From: Neptunitalea chrysea | GTDB taxonomy: Bacteria; Bacteroidota; Bacteroidia; Flavobacteriales; Flavobacteriaceae | Length of the DNA stretch: 64,000 nt | Direction of reading: 5' to 3' | NCBI RefSeq assembly: GCF_027924145.1 | Contig: NZ_BRVP01000015.1 | Location: 42,058 to 106,057, forward strand | Shown here: positions 44,579 to 53,170 of the stretch, one piece after another | How the letters are laid out: the number at the start of each line of letters is the position of its first letter | Position numbering within the stretch: position 1 is the stretch's first letter | The notes under the pieces: generated by a model | What the model was told of the DNA's origin: nothing | The model's input: only the letters and a program-made list of their open reading frames with translations | Databases searched by the model: none | Program-made: the position numbers and the translations under genes

Positions 44579-45525
44579 GAAGTTTCACATCATATTTAAG
44601 AGTTGTAATTATTGTTGCTATCGTAGCCGGAGCAGCAGAATATTTTATTGACTCTGGAGACAAACCGGCCTTTTTAACCTATCCGGAGGTGCCTATTTTT
44701 CTTGGCTTGTTCACCATTGCATTAATAGGTATAGAAGTTATGGTAGGTACCATGCATGCGCTTACAGAGGCTATAATGACAGAAGAACGCAAACAAGCTA
44801 TGGCCGAGAAAAAAGCTTTAGCAAAAGAAAATGCGTGGTATAATAAGTTATATAAAAAATTATTAGATCAAAAACCAATAGAAGAAGAAGGTGAGATTAT
44901 CTTAGACCATGATTATGATGGTATTAAAGAGTTAGATAACAATCTTCCTCCTTGGTGGTTATGGCTATTCTATATTACGATTACTTTTGGTGTTATCTAC
45001 GGCATTAGATACCATGTATTAGGAGTTCCTTTACAAGCAGAAGAATATGATAATGAAATAGCACAATACGAAATTGATCATGCCGAATATCTAAAAACTG
45101 CCAAAGACTTAGTAAATGCAGATAACGTTACCCTATTAACAGACGCTAGCGATATAGCAGCCGGTAAAGCTATTTTTACAGCTAATTGTGTTGCTTGTCA
45201 TGCTGCAGATGGTGGTGGTGGAATTGGCCCTAACCTAACAGATAAATACTGGATTTTAGGTGGGGGCATCAAAAATGTATTTACTACAATTACTGAAGGT
45301 GGTAGAGATGGTAAAGGTATGGTTCCATGGACACAGTTGAAACCTTTTGAAAGACAGCAAGTAGCTAGTTTTGTTTTAAGCTTACAAGGTACAACAACAT
45401 TAAGCCCTAAAGATCCGCAAGGAGACATTATTTGGGAAGGTGAAAAGAGTACGGATGCTGAAGCCTCTGAAGAAACAGAAACTACTCTTGAAGAAACCAC
45501 AGAAGAAGTTACTGTAGTTGAATAA
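44575..45525 (+). CDS. ccoP: cbb3 oxidase subunit III, cytochrome c, single-heme form
   Basis: The 316-residue protein has N-terminal helices (about residues 8-20, 32-58), the CcoP N-terminal motif DHDYDGIKELDNNLPPWWLW near 115, a further helix, and a cytochrome c domain with CVACHAADGGGGIGPNLTD near residue 205 and distal Met in GKGMVPW. Only one CxxCH exists, whereas proteobacterial CcoP has two. The C-terminus is a Glu/Thr-rich tail. It passes electrons to CcoO/CcoN. Confidence 0.95.
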   Translation: MRSFTSYLRVVIIVAIVAGAAEYFIDSGDKPAFLTYPEVPIFLGLFTIALIGIEVMVGTMHALTEAIMTEERKQAMAEKKALAKENAWYNKLYKKLLDQKPIEEEGEIILDHDYDGIKELDNNLPPWWLWLFYITITFGVIYGIRYHVLGVPLQAEEYDNEIAQYEIDHAEYLKTAKDLVNADNVTLLTDASDIAAGKAIFTANCVACHAADGGGGIGPNLTDKYWILGGGIKNVFTTITEGGRDGKGMVPWTQLKPFERQQVASFVLSLQGTTTLSPKDPQGDIIWEGEKSTDAEASEETETTLEETTEEVTVVE

Positions 45526-45560
45526 ATACAACCAAAAGTAATTTATAAAATCAAATAAAA

Positions 45561-46982
45561 GTGGAAACTCCAGATAACGAAAAATTCAGAGACTCTATAA
45601 GCACCATTAATGATGATGGGAATCGCTCATGGGTTCATCCGAAGAAACCGAAAGGATGGTTTTACGATAAAAGAAAAATAGTAAGTTATGTATTGCTTGC
45701 CTTCTTATTTTCGGCACCGTTTATAAAGATTAACGGAAATCAATTCTTACTTTTCAATGTACTGGAACGAAGATTTAACATCTTCGGTTTCCCCTTTTGG
45801 CCACAAGATTTTTACCTTTTTGTAATTTCATTAATCATCGGGGTGGTTTTTATCACCCTGTTTACAGTAGCCTTTGGTAGAATCTTTTGCGGATGGGTAT
45901 GCCCTCAAACCATTTTTATGGAAATGGTGTTCAGAAGAATTGAATACTGGATTGAGGGTGACAGAAACGCGCAACGCAAATTAGACACACAATCATGGAA
46001 TGCTGAGAAAATTAGAAAAAGACTTATTAAATGGTTCATCTTTTTTATTGTTTCCTTTTTAATTGCCAACGTATTCTTAGCCTATTTAATAGGTAGCGAT
46101 GTACTCATACAGTATATCACTGAAGGGCCGCTAAATCATTCAGGAACCTTAATATCGTTATTAATATTCACCAGTGTTTTCTATTTTATTTTTTCATGGT
46201 TTAGAGAACAGGTATGTATTATAGCGTGTCCTTACGGAAGATTACAAGGGGTACTACTAGATAATAAATCGGTAGTTGTAGCCTATGACTACAAACGTGG
46301 GGAGGGTGAAAATGGACGTAAAAAATTCAGAAAGAATGAAGACCGTGAAGCCTTAGGACATGGAGATTGTATTGATTGTTTACAATGTGTACATGTTTGC
46401 CCTACCGGTATAGACATTAGAAACGGTACGCAGTTAGAATGTGTTAACTGTACAGCATGTATAGATGAATGCGACACCATCATGGATCGTATTAACAAGC
46501 CAAAAGGATTGATTAGATACGCTAGTGAAGATGATATTGCAAAAAATGAGAAATTTAAGTTTACTCCTAGAATGAAAGGTTACACCGCTGTTCTTGGTAT
46601 CTTAATTTCGGTTTTAGTAGGGCTGCTATTCTTGAGAAATGATGTAGAAGCAAAAGTATTACGCTTACCTGGTCAGTTATATCAACACGTAGATGAAACT
46701 ACTTTAAGTAACGTATATACATTTAAAATCATTAACAAAACGATTAATGAATATGATAACGTTCACCTAAAGCTGCTTAATAAAGAAGGTATTATTAAAG
46801 TAGTTACCGGTAACGACATTACCATCCCTAAACAAGGGTTAGCAGAAGGAACACTGTTTATTGAAATAGACGAAGCCTTCTTAGATGGAAATAAAACAAA
46901 AATTGAAATAGGTGTTTATAGTGGAGATAAATTAATTGAAACCACATCTACCTCTTTCATGGGACCAAGGTCCTTTAACTAA
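45561..46982 (+). CDS. ccoG: Cytochrome c oxidase accessory protein CcoG (polyferredoxin)
   Basis: The 473-residue membrane protein has several helices, the GRIFCGWVCPQTIFMEMVFR motif near residue 110, and two 4Fe-4S clusters (HGDCIDCLQCVHVCPTGID near 270, CVNCTACIDECD near 293). The C-terminal part is an Ig-like periplasmic domain. CcoG is a copper(II) reductase that helps deliver Cu+ to cbb3 oxidase. The start codon is GTG at 45561; VETPDNEKFRDSI is the usual N-terminus. Confidence 0.95.
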   Translation: METPDNEKFRDSISTINDDGNRSWVHPKKPKGWFYDKRKIVSYVLLAFLFSAPFIKINGNQFLLFNVLERRFNIFGFPFWPQDFYLFVISLIIGVVFITLFTVAFGRIFCGWVCPQTIFMEMVFRRIEYWIEGDRNAQRKLDTQSWNAEKIRKRLIKWFIFFIVSFLIANVFLAYLIGSDVLIQYITEGPLNHSGTLISLLIFTSVFYFIFSWFREQVCIIACPYGRLQGVLLDNKSVVVAYDYKRGEGENGRKKFRKNEDREALGHGDCIDCLQCVHVCPTGIDIRNGTQLECVNCTACIDECDTIMDRINKPKGLIRYASEDDIAKNEKFKFTPRMKGYTAVLGILISVLVGLLFLRNDVEAKVLRLPGQLYQHVDETTLSNVYTFKIINKTINEYDNVHLKLLNKEGIIKVVTGNDITIPKQGLAEGTLFIEIDEAFLDGNKTKIEIGVYSGDKLIETTSTSFMGPRSFN

Positions 46983-46991
46983 ATAACATTT

Positions 46992-47058
46992 ATCATCCAC
47001 TTTTGGAAGAGCAAACTAAAAGTGGATGATTATAGAAACATCCGCTAATGTGACGGAT
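46992..47058 (+). repeat. Two consecutive hairpins in the ccoG-ccoH spacer
   Basis: ATCATCCACTTTT (46992-47004) pairs perfectly with AAAAGTGGATGAT (47018-47030). A second smaller stem ATCCG/CGGAT follows at about 47040-47058. No T-run follows either, so this is more likely an mRNA processing or stability element than a strong terminator. Confidence 0.55.
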
Positions 47059-47092
47059 TTATCAGATAGTTTAATTTTTTAAATCGTTAGGT

Positions 47093-47545
47093 ATGAAACT
47101 AAAATTTAACTGGGGAATGGGCATTGTACTGGCCTTTGTACTGTTTATATCATACATCATGTATTTTATTATTACAGTAAGTACCGACAAAAGTTTTGAT
47201 GTAGAAATGGTAACTGAAGATTACTATAAGCAAGAGCTAGGTTATCAAAAAGACATTAATACGTTATCACTCACCAAGTCAATGAACATGGATGTGGTAT
47301 TTGAAAAAGTTGACGAAGGATTGTTAGTTCAGTTCCCTAAAAAAATAAAACCAGGGCTGGTAAAAGGTTCAATGTTCCTATATAGGCCGTCTGATAAGCA
47401 TATGGATTTTGAAATCCCTATTTCATTATCTGATTCACATTTGCTCATACCTAACAATCGCTTAAAAGACGGCCGATGGAACATTACTGTTAAATGGGAT
47501 TATATAAATCAATCTTATTTAACAAAAGAACAAATTACATTTTAA
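47093..47545 (+). CDS. ccoH: FixH/CcoH family protein
   Basis: The 150-residue protein has one N-terminal helix (GMGIVLAFVLFISYIMYFII), followed by the FixH motif VEMVTEDYYKQELGYQKDIN and a beta-sandwich domain ending DGRWNITVKWDY. FixH assists assembly of cbb3 oxidase with CcoI and CcoS. It follows ccoG after a 110-base spacer with two hairpins. Confidence 0.92.
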   Translation: MKLKFNWGMGIVLAFVLFISYIMYFIITVSTDKSFDVEMVTEDYYKQELGYQKDINTLSLTKSMNMDVVFEKVDEGLLVQFPKKIKPGLVKGSMFLYRPSDKHMDFEIPISLSDSHLLIPNNRLKDGRWNITVKWDYINQSYLTKEQITF

Positions 47546-47548
47546 AAA

Positions 47549-48250
47549 ATGTTAATCTCTGCTTTCATAATAGGTTTTTTAGGTAGTTTTCACTGTGTTG
47601 GTATGTGTGGCCCTATAGCTTTTATGTTGCCCTTAGATCGCTCTAATCACGTTACCAAATTTTTTCAGATTATGAGCTACCATATGGGCAGGTTTTTAAG
47701 CTATGCTACTATTGGAGCAATCTTTGGAATCTTAGGTACCGGATTTTACATTAGCGGCTACCAGCAACAACTATCTATTACTGTGGGTATTCTAATGTTG
47801 CTAACCGTAATTATACCGCAAAGTACCTTACAAAAAGTAAGTATAACCAAGCCCGTTTATAAATTAATAAGTAAATTAAAATCGGCACTTGGTAAACAGT
47901 TTAAAAAAAGAAGTTACTCATCTCTTTTTACTATTGGATTGTTAAACGGATTATTACCCTGTGGATTAGTTTATATGGCTGTATTTGGAGCTTTAGCGTT
48001 AGGTAATCCGGTAAAAAGCGCCTTATATATGGTACTTTTTGGGTTAGGTACACTACCACTTATGAGTGCCGCTGCCTATATTGGCAACTTTTTAAACAAT
48101 ACCATACGATACAAAATTCAAAAATTGGTACCAGTATTTATAGGTATTATAGCCGTATTTTTTATTCTAAGAGGATTAGGATTAGGAATTCCGTATATAT
48201 CCCCATCCAATATCAATCTAATGGTTAAAGAAGCACCTAATTGTCATTAA
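47549..48250 (+). CDS. Sulfite exporter TauE/SafE-like (urease accessory-type) membrane protein
   Basis: The 233-residue membrane protein has about six helices and the signature GFLGSFHCVGMCGPIAFML at residues 9-27, then TIGLLNGLLPCGLVYMAVFG near 130. These are the two Cys/Pro-rich half motifs of the COG2836 group, regularly found at the end of cco operons. The Cys pairs suggest a role in copper handling for oxidase assembly. It starts 3 bases after ccoH and ends at a terminator. Confidence 0.88.
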   Translation: MLISAFIIGFLGSFHCVGMCGPIAFMLPLDRSNHVTKFFQIMSYHMGRFLSYATIGAIFGILGTGFYISGYQQQLSITVGILMLLTVIIPQSTLQKVSITKPVYKLISKLKSALGKQFKKRSYSSLFTIGLLNGLLPCGLVYMAVFGALALGNPVKSALYMVLFGLGTLPLMSAAAYIGNFLNNTIRYKIQKLVPVFIGIIAVFFILRGLGLGIPYISPSNINLMVKEAPNCH

Positions 48251-48285
48251 AAAGAAACAACTAAATCAGTAATCTATATAAAAGA

Positions 48286-48320
48286 AAACTGGATGTAATT
48301 AAATTACATCCAGTTTTTTT
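48286..48320 (+). terminator. Terminator of the cco operon
   Basis: AAACTGGATGTAATT pairs with AATTACATCCAGTTT around one base and runs into TTTTTT. The stem is long and perfect. It also stands between convergent operons. Confidence 0.88.
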
Positions 48321-48353
48321 ATATGATTTAAGTTTAATCTTAAATAAGTATCC

Positions 48354-49175
48354 TTAGATTTTAAAAGTTACCACTGGTAACGTAGAATGATTAGCGATAT
48401 CTTCACCAATACTACCATTAAAGAAGTGAGACATACCCGTTCTTCCATGTGTTGGAATTGCAATAAGATCTGCACTAATAGTATTACTATAGTTAATAAC
48501 ACCATCTTCAACAGTATAATCTGAATAATATGCTACTGGAAAATCTGGTTCTTTAGCAGCTTTAGCCAAGAAGTTTTCTGTTAACTCTTTAATTTCATGA
48601 GTACTCATAAAATAATCGTTAGGCAAGTTTACATAAAGTAACTGTACCTTAGCACCAATAGCGTTAAAGATTTTCTGAGCTTTGTTATAAGCAGCTACAT
48701 TTTCTTCTTTAAGATCGCAAGCAAAAACAACCGTTTCAAAATCTAAATCGGCTACTTTATTTTTAATTACTAATACAGGGGCATCAGAAGTTCTAACTAC
48801 CTTCTCCGTATTAGACCCCATAAAAAACTCCTCTACTCCAGAACTACCATGAGATCCCATAATAATTAAATCATCTTCCTTAGCCATTTCAGCTAATTCA
48901 GAAAATACTTTAAAATGCTTAATTACCGGAGTAATTTTAAATCCTTTTAAATAGTCTTTGTCTAAGAATTCTTCAAATTTCTTTTCAGCCAATCTTAAAT
49001 AATAGATAGACTCTAACTGTTGTTGACCTTCTGATTTGTTTAATAACGCCTCAGAAAGTTCTAACATGTGAACTATCTCAATTTCGGTGTTGGTTTTTTT
49101 AGCAAGAACAGACGCCGTATACAATGCAAATTCTGAATGCTCAGAAAAGTCAACGGGTACAATAATTTTGTTCAT
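48354..49175 (-). CDS. Universal stress protein, tandem UspA domains
   Basis: The 273-residue protein has two Usp domains. The first starts MNKIIVPVDFSEHSEFALYT and has the ATP-binding loop IMGSHGSSGVEEFFMGS near residue 107. The second has IPTHGRTGMSHFFNGSIG near residue 250. Such proteins respond to energy or oxygen stress. The gene follows hemN on the same strand after 33 bases, so it should share the Fnr-type promoter of hemN. Confidence 0.93.
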   Translation of the reverse strand: MNKIIVPVDFSEHSEFALYTASVLAKKTNTEIEIVHMLELSEALLNKSEGQQQLESIYYLRLAEKKFEEFLDKDYLKGFKITPVIKHFKVFSELAEMAKEDDLIIMGSHGSSGVEEFFMGSNTEKVVRTSDAPVLVIKNKVADLDFETVVFACDLKEENVAAYNKAQKIFNAIGAKVQLLYVNLPNDYFMSTHEIKELTENFLAKAAKEPDFPVAYYSDYTVEDGVINYSNTISADLIAIPTHGRTGMSHFFNGSIGEDIANHSTLPVVTFKI

Positions 49176-49208
49176 AGTTATAATAGCTTAAAGTTTAAGT
49201 AATAGTTT

Positions 49209-50573
49209 TTAAATTGTCATAGAAAATAGTTTGGTCTCTGGTTTTTTGCGTTGTAAATGTAAATCAAAAGCCATACATACATTCCTTACAAAGGGTTTCC
49301 CCTTTTCAGTTACGATTATTCCATTTGAAGATACACACAAGAGTCCATCCTGTTCCATTTCAGTCAATTTTATAATGACCCTAGGAATATCGTCAAAGTA
49401 CATATCGGCATCGTCCCAAGAAGTTTTAAAATTGCACATCAAATTTAAAATATGTTTACGAACTACCAAATCTTCTTTTGATAATAAATGCCCTCTATAT
49501 ACAGGAATGACGTTTTTGTTCAATATTTGATAATAATTTTCGATATTCTTTTCATTTTGAGCAAAACCATACCAGCTATCACTGATACTAGAAACGCCTA
49601 GCCCTATCATTAATTGCGTCTTGCTTGCCGTATACCCCATAAAGTTTCTGTGCATGGTTTCCTGATCCATTGCCTTAAACAAGGTATCTTCGGGTAAGGC
49701 AAAATGATCCATTCCAATTTCAACATACCCCATATCGGCTAATTTCTTTTTACCTTCTTCGTAAAGCGCTCTCTTTACTTCCCCTGAAGGCAAATCATCT
49801 TCATTAAATCCTCTTTGCCCGTTTCCTTTAATCCATGGCACATGGGCATAACTATAAAATGCAATTCTGTCTGGCATTAAAGTTTCGGTTTTGCCAATTG
49901 TTTCCATAACATCTTCCAATGCTTGAAAAGGCAATCCAAAAACCAAATCGTGCCCCACAGACGTATAGCCAATTTCTCGTGCCATTTCGGTTGCTTGTTG
50001 TACATATTCATATGGTTGAATTCTATTTATAGCTTTCTGTACTTTTAACGAATAATCTTGCACCCCGTAGCTTACTCTTCTAAAACCTACATCGTATAAG
50101 GCTTGTAAATGCTCACGAGTGGTATTGTTAGGATGCCCTTCAAAGCTAAACTCATAGGTTTCGCAACACTCGGCACGTTCAAAAATACCATTGATTAATT
50201 GGAGTAAATTTTCAGGTGAGAAAAAAGTAGGAGTCCCACCTCCCAAGTGTATTTCTTTAATCTTGGGTGTACGCTCAAATAAGTCGGTATACAATTCCCA
50301 CTCTTTAAGCAAAGCTTCTATGTATGGGTGCTCTACATCGTGGCGTTTTGTAATACGCTTATGACACCCGCAAAAAGTACACATACTTTCGCAAAAAGGT
50401 AAGTGAATATACAGGCTTATTCCTTCTGCCTCATTACTCTCGTTAAACGCCTGTTGTACACTACTTATCCATCCGGAATAGTGGTACGATTCAGGGTTCC
50501 AATACGGCACCGTAGGGTAGCTCGTGTAGCGTGGCCCCGCCACGTTATACTTCTGAATTAAAGAATTGCTCAT
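49209..50573 (-). CDS. hemN: Oxygen-independent coproporphyrinogen III oxidase
   Basis: The 454-residue radical SAM enzyme has the cluster motif CESMCTFCGCHKRITKRHD (CX3CX2CXC, about residues 59-68), GGGTPTFFSPENLLQLI near 110, and the HemN-specific ISDSWYGFAQNEKNI. It decarboxylates coproporphyrinogen III without O2, supplying heme in microaerobic conditions, which fits its location beside the cbb3 oxidase genes. A near-palindrome identical to the one before ccoI lies in its promoter. It probably forms an operon with uspA. Confidence 0.95.
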   Translation of the reverse strand: MSNSLIQKYNVAGPRYTSYPTVPYWNPESYHYSGWISSVQQAFNESNEAEGISLYIHLPFCESMCTFCGCHKRITKRHDVEHPYIEALLKEWELYTDLFERTPKIKEIHLGGGTPTFFSPENLLQLINGIFERAECCETYEFSFEGHPNNTTREHLQALYDVGFRRVSYGVQDYSLKVQKAINRIQPYEYVQQATEMAREIGYTSVGHDLVFGLPFQALEDVMETIGKTETLMPDRIAFYSYAHVPWIKGNGQRGFNEDDLPSGEVKRALYEEGKKKLADMGYVEIGMDHFALPEDTLFKAMDQETMHRNFMGYTASKTQLMIGLGVSSISDSWYGFAQNEKNIENYYQILNKNVIPVYRGHLLSKEDLVVRKHILNLMCNFKTSWDDADMYFDDIPRVIIKLTEMEQDGLLCVSSNGIIVTEKGKPFVRNVCMAFDLHLQRKKPETKLFSMTI

Positions 50574-50589
50574 ATCCTTTTATTTAATA

Positions 50590-50597
50590 CAAAGGTA
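50590..50597 (-). promoter_or_regulatory. -7 box TACCTTTG of hemN
   Basis: On the minus strand TACCTTTG matches the Bacteroidota -7 consensus TAnnTTTG. The start codon is about 17 bases downstream. Its spacing to the upstream near-palindrome equals that before ccoI. Confidence 0.6.
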
Positions 50598-50619
50598 TTT
50601 AAGGAGTTACTTAATTAAC

Positions 50620-50633
50620 ATGACAATTATCAT
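50620..50633. promoter_or_regulatory. Putative Fnr-type operator before hemN
   Basis: ATGACAATTATCAT is the same 14-base near-palindrome found before ccoI. The centre is 36.5 bases upstream of the end of the -7 box, near -42 from the expected transcript start. The most likely binding protein is the Crp/Fnr regulator at 38.7-39.4 kb (inference). Confidence 0.75.
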
Positions 50634-50680
50634 GTTTTGATAGCGCCCAAAAAAGCGAAGTTATTTATAGAGTATTGATT

Positions 50681-50723
50681 AAAAAATGAAAGCTCTATAA
50701 TTACCGTTTGATAATTATAGAGC
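50681..50723 (-). terminator. Terminator of the DUF6705-like locus
   Basis: AGCTCTATAATTA (50691-50703) pairs with TAATTATAGAGC (50712-50723). On the minus strand the stem is followed by TTTCATTTTTT. It marks the end of the minus-strand transcription of the 50.7-55.2 kb locus. Confidence 0.75.
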
Positions 50724-50768
50724 CTCAAAACTATATTTTCAACAATTCTTTAAAACAATCAGTACTAG

Positions 50769-50973
50769 TTAACTCCAAACATAGTATTCTATGTTAGTAA
50801 TCAAATTACTCGCTTGGTCATATTCAGTACTTCCTTTGGTAGCTTCAAGGGTTTTAAAAGATACTCCGTTAAACTGAATGTTATAAAATTCTTCCGAAGT
50901 TAACTCGTTAGACTGTGCAAACACCGTTAAGGCACAACACATAAAAAAATAGATTTACAACCGTTTTTACCAT
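50769..50973 (-). pseudogene. Small exported protein gene, frameshifted in a run of seven T
   Basis: From the ATG at 50971-50973 the frame begins MVKTVVNLFF and goes out of phase at a run of seven T on the coding strand (50943-50949 as A). Removing one T joins it to LTVFAQSNELTSEEFYNI, then FNGVSFKTLEATKGSTEYDQ and a stop at 50769. The restored product is a 67-residue protein with a clean signal peptide (cleavage after FAQ). It is the last gene of the DUF6705-like locus. It may be dead, phase-variable, or a sequencing error in the homopolymer. Confidence 0.6.
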
Positions 50974-50995
50974 AGTATGTTTATTTAATATTCAT

Positions 50996-51604
50996 TTATT
51001 GTTTCGTTAATATCACATAATTAGGAATCGTAAACTCAGGATCTCTATGCTCCGCAGCACCTAAAGCCCAATGCTCACTATTTTCTAAAATTAACTGCAC
51101 TTTAGATGGTTCTCCTACTTGGGTTAACTGCAATACCAATTTCATAGATTCTGATTTATCTTTTAAGTAATCTTCAAAAAATAATCCCGCATAATCATCA
51201 TTTCGATACCGCCCTCCAAAAATAGGAACCAATGATCCAGTATATACAGGATGAGCACTAAATATATTAGTATTTGTAATAGGGTAATTTAAGGTATTTA
51301 TAACTTCATACCCATCCTTTACATAACGATATTTTCCAACCAATACATCTCTATAATAATGTGGGGGTAAACCTAACGTATCATATACCATTGTATATTT
51401 TGCCATTTCAATAGTTAGGGTATCTGCACCACTACACCATTGCCAAGTACCAACATAAGGAGCAAATGAGTTGGTTACATCTTTAAGATAACAATTCTCT
51501 ACTATTTGGTCACTATTATAATCTGAAGCGATATCTACAATAGGAAATTGCGCTTTTACAAGCATACTCGATAAACAAAGTAATAAAGTTATAATATTTT
51601 TCAT
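50996..51604 (-). CDS. DUF6705-like exported protein, copy D
   Basis: From the ATG at 51602-51604 the protein has 202 residues with signal peptide MKNIITLLLCLSSMLVKAQ. The mature part opens FPIVDIASDYNSDQIVENC and keeps the family blocks SFAPYVGTWQWCSGADTLTI and GKYRYVKDGYEVINTLNYPI, with C-terminal MKLVLQLTQVGEPSKVQLIL and IPNYVILTKQ. Two Cys (VENCYLK, WQWCSG) could form a disulfide. It is nearly the same as copies A-C except in the signal peptide and the central loops. The start follows 10 bases after the stop of the large lipoprotein gene. A GTG-led extension to 51622 is unlikely. Function unknown. Confidence 0.88.
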   Translation of the reverse strand: MKNIITLLLCLSSMLVKAQFPIVDIASDYNSDQIVENCYLKDVTNSFAPYVGTWQWCSGADTLTIEMAKYTMVYDTLGLPPHYYRDVLVGKYRYVKDGYEVINTLNYPITNTNIFSAHPVYTGSLVPIFGGRYRNDDYAGLFFEDYLKDKSESMKLVLQLTQVGEPSKVQLILENSEHWALGAAEHRDPEFTIPNYVILTKQ

Positions 51605-51614
51605 TTTTCTTTTT

Positions 51615-53156
51615 TTATTCACAAGGTGTTTCTATTAAATTTCCATCTTCATAATCCAATTGTGTAAACTCAGTAAAGGTACTATTGGATCTATATAAAG
51701 TTAAGGCCAATTCTTTATTAGATAAAAATTTCACAAACTGCTCTTCAACACCAGCTATCGGTTTATCAACTGATATTCCATATGTATATGTAAACTCATA
51801 CACTGCTTTCTTATTCGACATAAGGAAGTCTGGATTTGTATCTTCCCAATGTGCAAAATATTTCTGAGCATATTCAGAATTTTTAAAAGAATCACCATCA
51901 TTGATAGTCAATACATAATGCGTACCATGCTCTGTAGACAAAGTTGACATAAATGTATTTGGACTAAAAATATTTCCTGTCATTACAAACTTATATATAG
52001 TGTAAATATCATTTAAAGAAAATACAGATAATTGTTTTTTACCTGGAGCAGGAGTTTCTGTATTGTAATGGATATGCATTAATATACTTATCGCTGTATT
52101 AATCGTATTTAATTGAACTATAACCTCATCTTCACCGGCAACACCTTCAGTATAATTAGCCTGAAAACTATCCTCCGCTGTCGTTAGAGGAGTTAAAACA
52201 TAAGACATTTCTCCGGTAGCAGCATTTACAGCATTCGAAAGGTCGTTTAGTAAAAGATTCACATCAGCCGTTCTAGAAGAATGATTTGCTATAGACTTGC
52301 TCATGGTATTCTTTATTTGTTCACAATCAGATAAACTGATAGAATCGTCAATAATTGGTTCTGTTATTACAAAATCAGGATCATCATCGCATCCTTTACA
52401 CCCTAAATCTCCTAAATCATCACCATCACTCCCTGAATCACTTCCACTTGAACCGCCTCCAGAGCCACCACTTCCTCCATCACCTGTACCTCCCGTACCA
52501 CCATTTCCAGAGCCACCACCATGACAATACAACTGAGAAACCATTGTATGTACAGTACAATACCCTTCTTCATGTGGACAATATCCCTCATAAACATAGG
52601 TGCCATAAGGATTAGAATGATAAGTAACAACGTCTTCCCAACATTGTGTATCCTCATTAAATTCAACTTTATTAAACAAATCTGCCTCTGTAAAACCATT
52701 AAGTTCTATAAACTCGAAGTGAAAATCTCCCAAGACTTCAATTCCTGATTTAAACTGTAACATTTGGGCATCATCAAAATCATACCTAACCAAATATATG
52801 GTGGTAACATTATTATTAATTGATATAACTAAATTTTCTAATGCAAATGAAGATGTAAACCGCTTTACAGGAAATGTAAATGATTCATAGGTTCCCTGAT
52901 TATCTACTACGTAATTATAAATATTGGTATCAACAAAAAAGTCAAAATCATCAAAATACAAAATTTTACTAGCCTCGTGATTCTTAAAGTTAAGGTTATT
53001 CTTGCTTAAAAAATCAACAACAGCAGAATTATGCTTAACATCAAAGCCCTTTTCTTTTCTCACAGTATAAGCTGCTTCGATAAGATGTTCTGTATTTGAA
53101 ATGGATTCTACATCCACTTCCTTTTTACAGTTTAAAAAAAGTAAAGTGTTTAGCAA
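51615..53156 (-). CDS. Large lipoprotein with Gly/Ser linker and JAMM-like C-terminal motif; start affected by a heptamer repeat
   Basis: The 513-codon frame lacks an ATG start; only TTG at 53154-53156 is available in frame. An ATG at 53183-53185 lies in another frame, but one extra 7-base unit would join it and give MRIRKLLIAYCLLLNTLLFL then NCKK, a perfect lipoprotein signal. The N-terminal half has a beta domain and a Cys-rich part (YEGYCPHEEGYCTVHTM). A Gly/Ser/Asp linker with CKGC follows (about residues 215-255). The C-terminal half contains MHIHYNTETPAPGKKQLSVF directly followed by SLNDI, resembling the HxH...SxxD metal motif of JAMM peptidases with a longer gap. The family is a guess; DUF6705-like genes flank it. 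Confidence 0.7.
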   Translation of the reverse strand: MLNTLLFLNCKKEVDVESISNTEHLIEAAYTVRKEKGFDVKHNSAVVDFLSKNNLNFKNHEASKILYFDDFDFFVDTNIYNYVVDNQGTYESFTFPVKRFTSSFALENLVISINNNVTTIYLVRYDFDDAQMLQFKSGIEVLGDFHFEFIELNGFTEADLFNKVEFNEDTQCWEDVVTYHSNPYGTYVYEGYCPHEEGYCTVHTMVSQLYCHGGGSGNGGTGGTGDGGSGGSGGGSSGSDSGSDGDDLGDLGCKGCDDDPDFVITEPIIDDSISLSDCEQIKNTMSKSIANHSSRTADVNLLLNDLSNAVNAATGEMSYVLTPLTTAEDSFQANYTEGVAGEDEVIVQLNTINTAISILMHIHYNTETPAPGKKQLSVFSLNDIYTIYKFVMTGNIFSPNTFMSTLSTEHGTHYVLTINDGDSFKNSEYAQKYFAHWEDTNPDFLMSNKKAVYEFTYTYGISVDKPIAGVEEQFVKFLSNKELALTLYRSNSTFTEFTQLDYEDGNLIETPCE

Positions 53157-53170
53157 TAAGCAATAAGCAA
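53150..53170 (-). repeat. Heptanucleotide tandem repeat at the lipoprotein start
   Basis: On the coding strand the sequence reads TTGCTTA TTGCTTA TTGCTAA, two perfect and one near copy of a 7-base unit, 15 bases after an ATG (53183-53185). Because 7 is not a multiple of 3, gain of one unit moves the ATG into the frame of the 513-codon gene, whereas the present state ends after 11 codons. Confidence 0.75.

Noticed and set aside
52297..52748. Several overlapping frames rich in Pro, His or Leu
   Set aside because: They are reflections of the Gly/Ser/Asp linker codons of the large lipoprotein on the opposite strand or in other frames.
53150..53170. Short tandem repeats as a CRISPR or attachment site
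   Set aside because: Units are only 7 bases without spacers; a slippage repeat at a gene start explains them.
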